In this document: positions 47,567-59,800 of the stretch, piece by piece
How the letters are laid out: each line of letters begins with the position of its first letter
Numbering within the stretch: position 1 is the stretch's first letter
DNA from: Primulina eburnea
Lineage: Eukaryota > Streptophyta > Magnoliopsida > Lamiales > Gesneriaceae
Assembly: GCF_022965805.1 (NCBI RefSeq)
Contig: NW_027330861.1
Location: forward strand, 62,001-126,000
Reading direction: 5' to 3'
DNA length: 64,000 nucleotides
Position numbers and translations under genes: made by a program
Notes under the pieces: generated by a model
Seen by the model: only the letters and a program-made list of their open reading frames with translations
Databases searched by the model: none
Told to the model about the DNA's origin: nothing

Positions 47567-47899
47567 ACCTTCAGATTTTAGGTATATTCTTTTATTATTT
47601 AAGATTTGATTTGAGGTTTTATGCTATGGTTTAATATGATGTTTTACAAGGTTATGTCATGGGAAATTATAGATTGTTCTAAGAATTTATTTAGCTTGGG
47701 ATTAAGCATGACATTTACGTTTAAGTTGTACAAGTTAAGTTTATGTATTCATATTAGTATGTTGCAGCAACGACCCGATTGACATCCAACGAATCCCTCG
47801 ACGCCAAGTAAGTATGTATGACGTGCAAAGAAAATATTTGAAGTTTTGAGGTATGCTAAATGTCTTGTGACCAAAGAAAGAAAGTTAGGATTGGAAAGC

Positions 47900-48012
47900 G
47901 TTAAATTATGAACGGGGACCAATCCGCCCGTTAAATTATGAACGGGTTAGATCGTGGTTGTGAAGCGTTAAATTATGAACGTGGATCAACTGGCCTGTTA
48001 AATTATGAACAG
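47900..48012. repeat. Four copies of GTTAAATTATGAAC in the solo LTR
   Basis: Copies start at 47900, 47930, 47967 and 47997 (spacings 30, 37 and 30), so the motif occurs as two similar pairs. The second copy sits in CCCGTTAAATTATGAACGGG, which has 6-base inverted ends. The rest of 47170-48692 is AT-rich LTR sequence in which I recognise nothing else. Confidence 0.8.
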
Positions 48013-50004
48013 GGATCTTATGTATGTGACAGTGGATACGTCCCTGTCAGCCCAGTACTGTGGTTTGTCTGATCAGATATTTATTATGTTAAGGGTCACT
48101 TGCTTTGAAACATCCTCTACGCAAAATGATGAAGTTAAGTATGTTGAAGTATGAAAGCATGTTAAAGAAAAGTTTATGTGATGGCACGTCATTTTATGTA
48201 TGCAAATATGTTCAAAGCTTATGCAAAGAGCAAGTTTATGAAAGTTTAAGTTTATTATGTAAAGTTTAAGTTTGAAGTATGTACGATCTATTTTGAAGTT
48301 GTATGGGATTTTATTATGTAGTACTCGTTATTCCCAGTTTATACGTGTTGAGTCTTTAGACTCACTAGACTTGATCGATGCAGGTGATTATGTTGATGAG
48401 GAGACAGGAGGTGGCGACCAAGGGGCAGGCTTGGACTGAGCGGGAGGCTAAACCCGAGGACCGTCAAGTTTATGTTTTAAGCATTTTAAAATACTTTGAA
48501 TTTATATTCCAATGAGAAATAATTTGAACAAGTATGTTGGTGAACCATTTTATTTAATGATGTTTTGAACAACCATATCTTATGGGGGACTTGGTTGTAA
48601 TATTTTATGGCAAACTTTGGAAGTTATTTTATGTTTAAGAAATTTTTTATTTTTCCGCAAATTTTGAAGTAGTAAAAGTACGGTACGTTACAATAAAGTA
48701 ATCCAAAAATAGAATCCCTCCCCTTCTTAGTCCTAGGCAACCCCAAAATAAAGTCCATAGAAATGTCAATCCAAGTTCTTTTAAGAATAGCACGCAAAAG
48801 TGTTCCCAAAGTTCTATTGACAACTTCAGTTTGTCAATCCGTTTGAGGATGACAAGTAGTAGATTACAACAATATTGAGCAAAGTTTAGCCCATAAAGTA
48901 ATCCAAAAATAGAATCCCTCCCCTTCTTAGTCCTAGACAACCCCAAAATAAAGTCCATAGAAATGTCAATCCAAGTTCTTTTAAGAATAGCACCTAAAAG
49001 CGTTCCCAAAGTTCTATTTACAACTTCAGTTTGTCCATCCGTTTGAGGATGACAAGTAGTAGATTACAACTTTATTGTGCAAATTTTAGCCCATAAAGTA
49101 ATCCATAAATAGAATCCCTCCCCTTCTTAGTCCTAGGCAACCCCAAAATAAAGTCCATAGAAAGTCAATCCAAGTTCTTTTAAGAATAGCACGAAAAAGT
49201 GTTCCCAAAGTTCTATTGACAACTTCAGTTTGTCCTTCCGTTTGAGGATGACAAGTAGTAGATTACAACAATATTGAGCAAAGTTTAGCCCATAAAGTAA
49301 TCCAAAAATAGAATCCCTCTCCTTCTTAGTCCTAGGCAACCCCAAAATAAAGTCCATAGAAATGTCAATCCAAATTCTTTTAAGAATAGCACGCAAAAGT
49401 GTACCCAAAGTTCTATTGACAACTTCAGTTTGTCCATCCGTTTGAGGATGACAAGTAGTAGATTACAACAATATTGAGCAAAGTTTAGCCCATAAAGTAA
49501 TCCAAAAATAGAATCCCTCCCCTTCTTAGTCCTAGGCAACCCCAAAATAAAGTCCATAGAAATGTCAATCCAAGTTCTTTTAAGAATAGCACGCAAAATT
49601 GTTCCCAAAGTTCTATTTACAACTTCAGTTTGTCCATCCGTTTGAGGATGACAAGTAGTAGATTACAACTTTATTGTGCAAATTTTAGCCCATAAAGTAA
49701 TCCATAAATAGAAACCCTCCCCTTCTTAGTCCTAGGCAACCCCAAAATAAAGTCCATAGAAATGTCAATCCAAGTTCTTTTAAGAATATCACGCTAAAGT
49801 GTTCCCAAAGTTCTATTGACAACTTCAGTTTGTCCTTCCGTTTGAGGATGACAAGTAGTAGATTACAACAATATTGAGCAAAGTTTAGCCCATAAAGTAA
49901 TCCAAAAATAGAATCCCTCCCCTTCTTAGTCCTAGGCAACCCCAAAATAAAGTCCATAGAAATGTCAATCCAAGTTCTTTTAAGAATAGCACGCAAAAGT
50001 GTAC

Positions 50005-52005
50005 CTAAAGTTCTATTGACAACTTTAGTTTGTCCATCCGTTTGAGGATGACAAGTTGTAGATTACAACAATATTGAGCAAAGTTTAGCCCATAAAGTAA
50101 TCCAAAAATAGAATCCCTCCCCTTCTTAGTCCTAGGCAACACCAAAATAAAGTCCATAGAAATGTCAATCCAAGTTCTTTTAAGAATAGCACGCAAAAGT
50201 GTTCCCAAAGTTCTATTGACAACTTCAGTTTGTCAATCCGTTTGAGGATGACAAGTAGTAGATTACAACAATATTGAGCAAAGTTTGGCCCATAAAGTAA
50301 TCCAAAAATAGAATCCCTCCCCTTCTTAGTCCTAGGCAACCCCAAAATAAAGTCCATAGAAATGTCAATCCAAGTTCTTTTAAGAATGGCACGCAAAAGT
50401 ATTCCCAAAGTTCTATTTACAACTTCAGTTTGTCCATCCGTTTGAGGATGACAAGTAGTAGATTACAACTTTATTGTGCAAATTTTAGCCCATAAAGTAA
50501 TCCATAAATAGAATCCCTCCCCTTCTTCGTCCTAGGCAACCCCAAAATAAAGTCCATAGAAATGTCAATCCAAGTTCTTTTAAGAATATCACGCAAAAGT
50601 GTTCCCAAAGTTCTATTGACAACTTCAGTTTGTCCTTCCGTTTGATGATGACAAGTAGTAGATTACAACAATATTGAGCAATGTTTTGCCCATAAAGTAA
50701 TCCAAAAATAGAATCCCTCCCCTTCTTAGTCCTAGGCAACCCCAAAATAAAGTCCATAGAAATGTCAATCCAAGTTCTTTTAAGAATAGCACGCAAAAGT
50801 GTACCTAAAGTTCTATTGACAACTTCAGTTTGTCCATCCGTTTGAGGATGACAAGTAGTAGATTACAACAATATTGAGCAAAGTTTAGCCCATAAAGTAA
50901 TCCAAAAATAGAATCCCTCCCCTTCTTAGTCCTAGGCAACCCCAAAATAAAGTCCATAGAAATGTCAATCCAAGTTCTTTTAAGAATAGCACGCAAAAGT
51001 GTTCCCAAAGTTCTATTGACAACTTCAGTTTGTCAATCCGTTTGAGGATGACAAGTAGTAGATTACAACAATATTGAGCAAAGTTTGGCCCATAATGTAA
51101 TCCAAAAATAAAATCCCTCCCCTTCTTATTCCTAGGCAACCTCAAAATAAAGTCCATAGAAATGTCAATCCAAGTTCTTTTTAAGAATAGCACACAAAAG
51201 TGTACCCAAAGTTCTATTGACAACTTCAGTTTGTCCATCCGTTTGAGGATGACAAGTACTAGATTACAACTTTATTGTGCAAAGTTTAGCCCATAAAGTA
51301 ATCCTTAAATAGAATCCCTCCCCTTCTTAGTCCTAGGCAACCCCAAAATAAAGTCCATAGAAATGTCATTCCAAGTTCTTTTAAGAATAGCACGTAAAAG
51401 TGTTCCCAAAGTTATATTTACAACTTCAGTTTGTCCATCTGTTTGAGGATGACAAGTAGTAGATTACAACTTTATTGTGCAAATTTTAGCCCATAAAGTA
51501 ATCCATAAATAGAATCCCTCCCCTTCTTAGTCCTAGGCAACCCCAAAATAAAGTCCATAGAAATGTCAATCCAAGTTCTTTTAAGAATAGCACGCAAAAT
51601 TGTTCCCAAAGTTCTATTTACAACTTCAGTTTGTCCATCCGTTTGAGGATGACAAGTAGTAGATTACAACTTTATTGTGCAAATTTTAGCCCATAAATTA
51701 ATCCATAAATAGAATCCCTCCCCTTCTTAGTCCTAGGCAACCCCAAAATAAAGTCCATAGAAATGTCAATCCAAGTTCTTTTAACAATATCACGCAAAAG
51801 TGTTCCCAAAGTTCTATTGACAACTTCAGTTTGTCCTTCCGTTTGAGGATGACAAGTAGTAGATTACAACAATATTGAGCAAAGTTTAGCCCATAAAGTA
51901 ATCCAAAAATAGAATCTCTCCCCTTCTTAGTCCTAGGCAACCCCAAAATAAAGTCAATAGAAATGTCAATCCAAGTTCTTTTAAGAATAGCACGCAAAAG
52001 TGTAC
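50005..52005 (-). repeat. 10-monomer higher-order unit (2001 bp), repeated next door and at 60360
   Basis: Ordered variants here recur 2001 bases on (50005, 50085, 50485 and 50805 have partners at 52006, 52086, 52486 and 52806). They recur again 10355 bases on (60440, 60840, 61160 and 61240). The second unit (52086 on) recurs at 62041 with an offset of 9955, exactly 400 bp or two monomers less, so that copy lost or never gained two monomers. Confidence 0.8.
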
Positions 52006-53760
52006 CTAAAGTTCCATTGACAACTTCAGTTTGTCCATCCGTTTGAGGATGACAAGTAGTAGATTACAACAATATTGAGCAAAGTTTAGCCCATAAAGTA
52101 ATCCAAAAATAGAATCCCTCCCCTTCTTAGTCCTAGGCAACACCAAAATAAAGTCCATAGAAATGTCAAACCAAGTTCTTTTAAGAATAGCACGCAAAAG
52201 TGTTCCCAAAGTTCTATTGACAACTTCAGTTTGTCAATCCGTTTGAGGATGACAAGTAGTAGATTACAACAATATTGAGCAAAGTTTGGCCCATAAAGTA
52301 ATCCAAAAATAGAATCCCTCCCCTTCTTAGTCCTAGGCAACCCCAAAATAAAGTCCATAGAAATGTCAATCCAAGTTCTTTTAAGAATGGCACGCAAAAG
52401 TATTCCCAAAGTTCTATTTACAACTTCAGTTTGTCCATCCGTTTGAGGATGACAAGTAGTAGAATACAACTTTATTGTGCAAATTTTAGCCCATAAAGTA
52501 ATCCATAAATAGAATCCCTCCCCTTCTTAGTCCTAGGCAACCCCAAAATAAAGTCCATAGAAATGTCAATCCAAGTTCTTTTAAGAATATCACGCAAAAG
52601 TGTTCCCAAAGTTCTATTGACAACTTCAGTTTGTCCTTCCGTTTGAGGATGACAAGTAGTAGATTACAACAATATTGAGCAAAGTTTAGCCCATAAAGTA
52701 ATCCAAAAATAGAATCCCTCCCCTTCTTAGTCCTAGGCAACCCCAAAATAAAGTCCATAGAAATGTCAATCCAAGTTCTTTTAAGAATAGCACGCAAAAG
52801 TGTACCTAATGTTCTATTGATAACTTCAGTTTGTCCATCCGTTTGAGGATGACAAGTAGTAGATTACAACAATATTGAGCAATGTTTAGCCCATAAAGTA
52901 ATCCAAAAATAGAATCCCTCCCCTTCTTAGTCCTAGGCAACCCCAAAATAAAGTCCATAGAAATTTCAATCCAAGTTCTTTTAAGAATAGCACGCAAAAG
53001 TGTTCCCAAAGTTCTATGGACAACTTCAGTTTGTCAATCCGTTTGAGGATGACAAGTAGTAGATTACAACAATATTGAGCAAAGTTTGGCCATAAAGTAA
53101 TCCAAAAATAAAATCCCTCCCCTTCTTATTCCTAGGCAACCCCAAAATAAAGTCCATAGAAATGTCAATCCAAGTTCTTTTTAAGAATAGCACGCAAAAG
53201 TGTACCCAAAGTTCTATTGACAACTTCAGTTTGTCCATCCGTCTGAGGATGACAAGTACTAGATTACAACTTTACTGTGCAAAGTTTAGCCCATAAAGTA
53301 ATCCATAAATAGAATCTCTCCCCTTCTTAGTCCTAGGCAACCCCAAAATAAAGTCCATAGAAATGTCATTCCAAGTTCTTTTAAGAATAGCACGTAAAAG
53401 TGTTCCCAAAGTTATATTTACAACTTCAGTTTGTCCATCCGTTTGAGGATGACAAGTAGTAGATTACAACAATATTGAGCAAAGTTTAGCCCATAAAGTA
53501 ATCCAAAAATAGAATCCCTCCACTTCTTAGTCCTAGGCAACCCCAAAATAAAGTCCATAAAAATGTCAATCCAAGTTCTTTTTAAGAATAGCACGCAAAA
53601 GTGTACCCAAAGTTCTATTGACAACTTCAGTTTGTCCATCCGTTTGAGGATGACAAGTAGTAGATTACAACAATATTGAGCAAAGTTTAGCCCATAAAGT
53701 AATCCAAAAATAGAATCCCTCCCCTTCTTTGTTCTAGGCAACCCCAAAATAAAGTCCATA

Positions 53761-53834
53761 GAAATGTCAATCCAAGTTCTTTTTAAGAATCCCTCCCCTT
53801 CTTAGTCCTAGACAACCCCAAAATAAAGTCCATA
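53761..53834 (-). repeat. Truncated satellite monomer (~73 bp), also at 54637-54710 and 63515-63588
   Basis: TTTTTAAGAAT is joined directly to CCCTCCCCTTCTTAG, skipping about 127 bases of the monomer including the whole Glu-region piece. The junctions are at 53790/53791, 54666/54667 and 63544/63545. AAGAAT and TAGAAT share AGAAT at the breakpoints. The copies at 54666 and 63544 also share the private variants AACCCAAAAATAAACTCC just before the junction, so they are products of one duplication. Confidence 0.85.
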
Positions 53835-56800
53835 GAAATGTCAATCCAAGTTATTTTAAGAATAGCACCTAAAAGCGTTCCCAAAGTTCTATTTACAACT
53901 TCAGTTTGTCCATCCGTTTGAGGATGACAAGTAGTAGATTACAACTTTATTGTGCAAATTTTAGCCCATAAAGTAATCCATAAATAGAATCCCTCTCATT
54001 CTTAGTCCTAGGCAACCCCAAAATAAAGTCCATAGAAATGTCAATCCAAGTTCTTTTTAAGAATAGCACGCAAAAGTGTACCCAAAGTTCTATTGACAAC
54101 TTCAGTTTGTCCATCCGTTTGAGGATGACAAGTACTAGATTACAACTTTATTGTGCAAAGTTTAGCCCATAAAGTAATCCATAAATAGAATCCATCCCCT
54201 TCTTAGTCCTAGGCAACTCCAAAATAAAGTCCATAGAAATGTCATTCCAAGTTCTTTTAAGAATAGCACGTAAAAGTGTTCCCAAAGTTATATTTACAAC
54301 TTCAGTTTGTCCATCCGTTTGAGGATGACAAGTAGTAGATTACAACAATATTGAGCAAAGTTTATCCCATAAAGTAATCTAAAAATAGAATCCCTCCCCT
54401 TCTTAGTCCTAGGCAACCCCAAAATAAAGTCCATAAAAATGTCAATCCAAGTTCTTTTTAAGAATAGCACGCAAAAGTGTTCCCAAAGTTCTATTGACAA
54501 CTTCAGTTTGTCCATCCGTTTGAGGATGACAAGTAGTAGATTACAACAATATTGAGCAAAGTTTAGCCAATAAAGTAATCCAAAAATAGAATCCCTCCCC
54601 TTCTTAGTTCTAGGCAACCCAAAAATAAACTCCATAGAAATGTCAATCCAAGTTCTTTTTAAGAATCCCTCCCCTTCTTAGTCCTAGATAACCCCAAAAT
54701 AAAGTCCAAAGAAATGTCAATCCAAGTTCTTTTAAGAATAGCACGCAAAATTGTTCCCAAAGTTCTATTTACAACTTCAGTTTGTCCATCCGTTTGAGGA
54801 TGACAAGTAGTAGATTACAACTTTATTGTGCAAATTTTAGCCCATAAAGTAATCCATAAATAGAATCCCTCCCCTTTTTAGTCCTAGGCAACCCCAAAAT
54901 AAAGTCCATAGAAATGTCATTCCAAGTTCTTTTAAGAATAGCACGCAAAAGTGTTCCCAAAGTTCTATTTACAACTTCAGTTTGTCCATCCGTTTGAGGA
55001 TGACAAGTAGTAGATTACAACAATATTGAGCAAAGTTTAGCCCATAAAGTAATCCAAAAATAGAATCCCTCCCCTTCTTAGTCCTAGGCAACCCCAAAAT
55101 AAAGTCCATAGAAATGTCAATCCAAGTTCTTTTAAGAATAGCACGCAAAAGTGTACCCAAAGTTCTATTGACAACTTCAGTTTGTCCATCCGTTTGAGGA
55201 TGACAAGTAGTAGATTACAACAATATTGAGCAAAGTTTAGCCCATAAAATAATCCAAAAATAGAATCTCTCCCCTTTTTAGTCCTAGGCAACCCCAAAAT
55301 AAAGTCAATAGAAATGTCAATCCAAGTTCTTTTTAAGAATAGCACGCAAAAGTTTAGCCAAAGTTCTATTGACAACTTCAGTTTGTCCATCCGTTTGAGG
55401 ATGACAAGTAGTAGATTACAACAATATTGAGCAAAGTTTAGCCCATAAAGTAATCCATAAATATAATCCCTCCCCTTCTTATTCCTAGGCAACCCCAAAA
55501 TAAAGTCCATAGAAATGTCATTCCAAGTTCTTTTAAGAATAGCACGCAAAAGTGTTCCCAAAGTTCTATTTACAACTTCAGTTTGTTCATCCGTTTGAGG
55601 ATGACAAGTAGTAGATTACAACTTTATTGAGCAAAGTTTAGCCCATAAAGTAATCCATAAATATCATCTCTCCCCTTCTTAGTCCTAGGCAACCCCAAAA
55701 TAAAGTCCATAAAAATGTCAATCCATGTTCTTTTTAAAAATAGCACGCAAAAGTGTACCAAAAGTTCTATTGACAACTTCAGTTTGTCCATCCGTTTGAG
55801 GATGACAAGTAGTAGATTACAACAATATTGAGCAAAGTTTGGCCCATAATGTAATCCAAAAATAAAATCCCTCCCCTTCTTATTCCTAGGCAACCTCAAA
55901 ATAAAGTCCATAGAAATATCAATCCAAGTTCTTTTTAAGATTAGCACGCAAAAGTGTACCCAAAGTTCTATTGACAACTTCAGTTTGTCCATCCGTTTGA
56001 GGATGACAAGTACTAGATTACAACTTTATTGTGCAAAATTTAGCCCATAAAGTAATCCTTAAATAGAATCCCTCCCCTTCTTAGTCCTAGGCAACCCCAA
56101 AATAAAGTCCATAGAAATGTCATTCCAAGTTCTTTTAAGAATAGCACGTAAAAGTGTTCCCAAAGTTATATTTACAACTTCAGTTTGTCCATCCGTTTGA
56201 GGATGACAAGTAGTAGATTACAACTTTATTGTGCAAATTTTAGCCCATAAAGTAATACATAAATAGAATCCCTCCCCTTCTTAGTCCTAGGCAACCCCAA
56301 AATAAAGTCCATAGAAATGTCAATCAAAGTTCTTTTAAGAATAGCACGCAAAATTGTTCCCAAAGTTCTATTTACAACTTCAGTTTGTCCATCCGTTTGA
56401 GGATGACAAGTAGTAGATTACAACTTTATTGTGCAAATTTTAGCCCATAAAGTAATACATAAATAGAATCCCTCCCCTTCTTAGTCCTAGGCAACCCCAA
56501 AATAAAGTCCATAGAAATGTCAATCCAAGTTCTTTTAAGAATAGCACGCAAAATTGTTCCCAAAGTTCTATTTACAACTTCAGTTTGTCCATCCGTTTGA
56601 GGATGACAAGTAGTAGATTACAACTTTATTGTGCAAATTTTAGCCCATAAAGTAATCCATAAATAGAATCCCTCCCCTTCTTAGTCCTAGGCAACCCCAA
56701 AATAAAGTCCATAGAAATGTCAATCCAAGTTCTTTTAAGAATATCACGCAAAAGTGTTCCCAAAGTTCTTTTGACAACTTCAGTTTGTCCATCCGTTTGA

Positions 56801-59800
56801 GGATGACAAGTAGTAGATTACAACAATATTGAGCAAAGTTTAGCCCATAAAGTAATCCAAAAATAGAATCCCTCTCCTTCTTAGTCCTAGGCAACCCCAA
56901 AATAAAGTCCATAGAAATGTCAATCCAAGTTCTTTTAAGAATAGTACGCAAAAGTGTACCTAAAGTTCCATTGACAACTTCAGTTTGTCCATCCGTTTGA
57001 GGATGACAAGTAGTAGATTACAACAATATTGAGCAAAGTTTAGCCCATAAAGTAATCCAAAAATAGAATCCCTCCCCTTCTTAGTCCTAGGCAACCCCAA
57101 AATAAAGTCCATAGAAATGTCAATCCAAGTTCTTTTAAGAATAGCACGAAAAAGTGTTCCCAAAGTTCTATTGACAACTTCAGTTTGTCCTTCCGTTTGA
57201 GGATGACAAGTAGTAGATTACAACAATATTGAGCAAAGTTTAGCCCATAAAGTAATCCATAAATATAATCCCTCCCCTTCTTAGTCCTAGGCAACCCCAA
57301 AATAAAGTCCATAGAAATGTCAATCCAAGTTCTTTTAAGAATAGCACGCAAAAGTGTACCTAAAGTTCTATTGACAACTTCAGTTTGTCCATCCGTTTGA
57401 GGATGACAAGTAGTAGATTACAACAATATTGAGCAAAGTTTAGCCCATAAAGTAATCCAAAAATAGAATCCCTCCCCTTCTTAGTCCTAGGCAACCCCAA
57501 AATAAATTCCATAGAAATGTCAATCCAAGTTCTTTTAAGAATAGCACGCAAAAGTGTTCCCAAAGTTCTATTGACAACTTCAGTTTGTCAATCCGTTTGA
57601 GGATGACAAGTAGTAGATTACAACAATATTGAGCAAAGTTTAGCCCATAAAGTAATCCAAAAATAGAATCCCTCCCCTTCTTAGTCCTAGACAACCCCAA
57701 AATAAAGTCCATAGAAATGTCAATCCAAGTTCTTTTAAGAATAGCACCTAAAAGCGTTCCCAAAGTTCTATTTACAACTTCAGTTTGTCCATCCGTTTGA
57801 GGATGACAAGTAGTAGATTACAACTTTATTGTGCAAATTTTAGCCCATAAAGTAATCCATAAATAGAATCCCTCCCCTTCTTAGTCCTAGGCAACCCCAA
57901 AATAAAGTCCATAGAAATGTCAATCCAAGTTCTTTTAAGAATAGCACGAAAAAGTGTTCCCAAAGTTCTATTGACAACTTCAGTTTGTCCTTCCGTTTGA
58001 GGATGACAAGTAGTAGATTACAACAATATTGAGCAAAGTTTAGCCCATAAAGTAATCCAAAAATATAATCCCTCTCCTTCTTAGTCCTAGGCAACCCCAA
58101 AATAAAGTCCATAGAAATGTCAATCCAAATTCTTTTAAGAATAGCACGCAAAAGTGTACCCAAAGTTCTATTGACAACTTCAGTTTGTCCATCCGTTTGA
58201 GGATGACAAGTAGTAGATTACAACAATATTGAGCAAAGTTTAGCCCATAAAGTAATCCAAAAATAGAATCCCTCCCCTTCTTAGTCCTAGGCAACCCCAA
58301 AATAAAGTCCATAGAAATGTCAATCCAAGTTCTTTTAAGAATAGCACGCAAAATTGTTCCCAAAGTTCTATTTACAACTTCAGTTTGTCCATCCGTTTGA
58401 GGATGACAAGTAGTAGATTACAACTTTATTGTGCAAATTTTAGCCCATAAAGTAATCCATAAATAGAAACCCTCCCCTTCTTAGTCCTAGGCAACCCCAA
58501 AATAAAGTCCATAGAAATGTCAATCCAAGTTCTTTTAAGAATATCACGCTAAAGTGTTCCCAAAGTTCTATTGACAACTTCAGTTTGTCCTTCCGTTTGA
58601 GGATGACAAGTAGTAGATTACAACAATATTGAGCAAAGTTTAGCCCATAAAGTAATCCAAAAATAGAATCCCTCCCCTTCTTAGTCCTAGGCAACCCCAA
58701 AATAAAGTCCATAGAAATGTCAATCCAAGTTCTTTTAAGAATAGCACGCAAAAGTGTTCCCAAAGTTCTATTGACAACTTCAGTTTGTCAATCCGTTTGA
58801 GGATGACAAGTAGTAGATTACAACAATATTGAGCAAAGTTTGGCCCATAAAATAATCCAAAAATAGAATCCCTCCCCTTGTTAGTCCTAGGCAACCCCAA
58901 AATAAAGTCCATAGAAATTTCAATCCAAGTTCTTTTAAGAATAGCACGCAAAAGTATTCCCAAAGTTCTATTTACAACTTCAGTTTGTCCATCCGTTTGA
59001 GGATGACAAGTAGTAGATTACAACTTTATTGTGCAAATTTTAGCCCATAAAGTAATCCATAAATAGAATCCCTCCCCTTCTTAGTCCTAGGCAACCCCAA
59101 AATAAAGTCCATAGAAATGTCAATCCAAGTTCTTTTAAGAATAGCACGCAAAATTGGTCCCAAAGTTCTATTTACAACTTCAGTTTGTCAATCCGTTTGA
59201 GGATGACAAGTAGTAGATTACAACTTTATTGTGCAAATTTTAGCCCATAAAGTAATCCATAAATAGAATCCCTCCCCTTCTTAGTCCTAGGCAACCCCAA
59301 AATAAAGTCCATAGAAATGTCAATCCAAGTTCTTTTAAGAATATCACGCAAAAGTGTTCCCAAAGTTCTTTTGACAACTTCAGTTTGTCCTTCCGTTTGA
59401 GGATGACAAGTAGTAGATTACAACAATATTGAGCAAAGTTTAGCCCATAAAGTAATCCAAAAATAGAATCCCTCCCCTTCTTAGTCCTAGGCAACCCCAA
59501 AATAAAGTCCATAGAAATGTCAATCCAAGTTCTTTTAAGAATAGCACGCAAAAGTGTACCTAAAGTTCCATTGACAACTTCAGTTTGTCCATCCGTTTGA
59601 GGATGACAAGTAGTAGATTACAACAATATTGAGCAAAGTTTAGCCCATAAAGTAATCCAAAAATAGAATCCCTCCCCTTCTTAGTCCTAGGCAACCCCAA
59701 AATAAAGTCCATAGAAATGTCAATCCAAGTTCTTTTAAGAATATCACGCAAAAGTGTTCCCAAAGTTCTATTGACAACTTCAGTTTGTCCTTCCGTTTGA

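Larger units (their letters stand above)
37831..48692 (+). mobile_element. Probable solo LTR (~3.0 kb) of a Gypsy-type element, split by a nested element
   Basis: Without the nested insertion this is 432 bases (37831-38262) plus 2592 bases (46101-48692). It begins TGTAAAGTCC, ends ACGTTACA and has a 5-bp duplication ATAAA on either side. I found no primer-binding site, polypurine tract or coding domain belonging to it. A single LTR left by recombination between two LTRs is the simplest reading. It contains three ~181-bp tandem repeats, two short hairpins and four copies of GTTAAATTATGAAC. A truncated or otherwise non-coding element with TG...CA ends is possible. Strand is assumed from TG...CA and is not certain. 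Confidence 0.72.
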
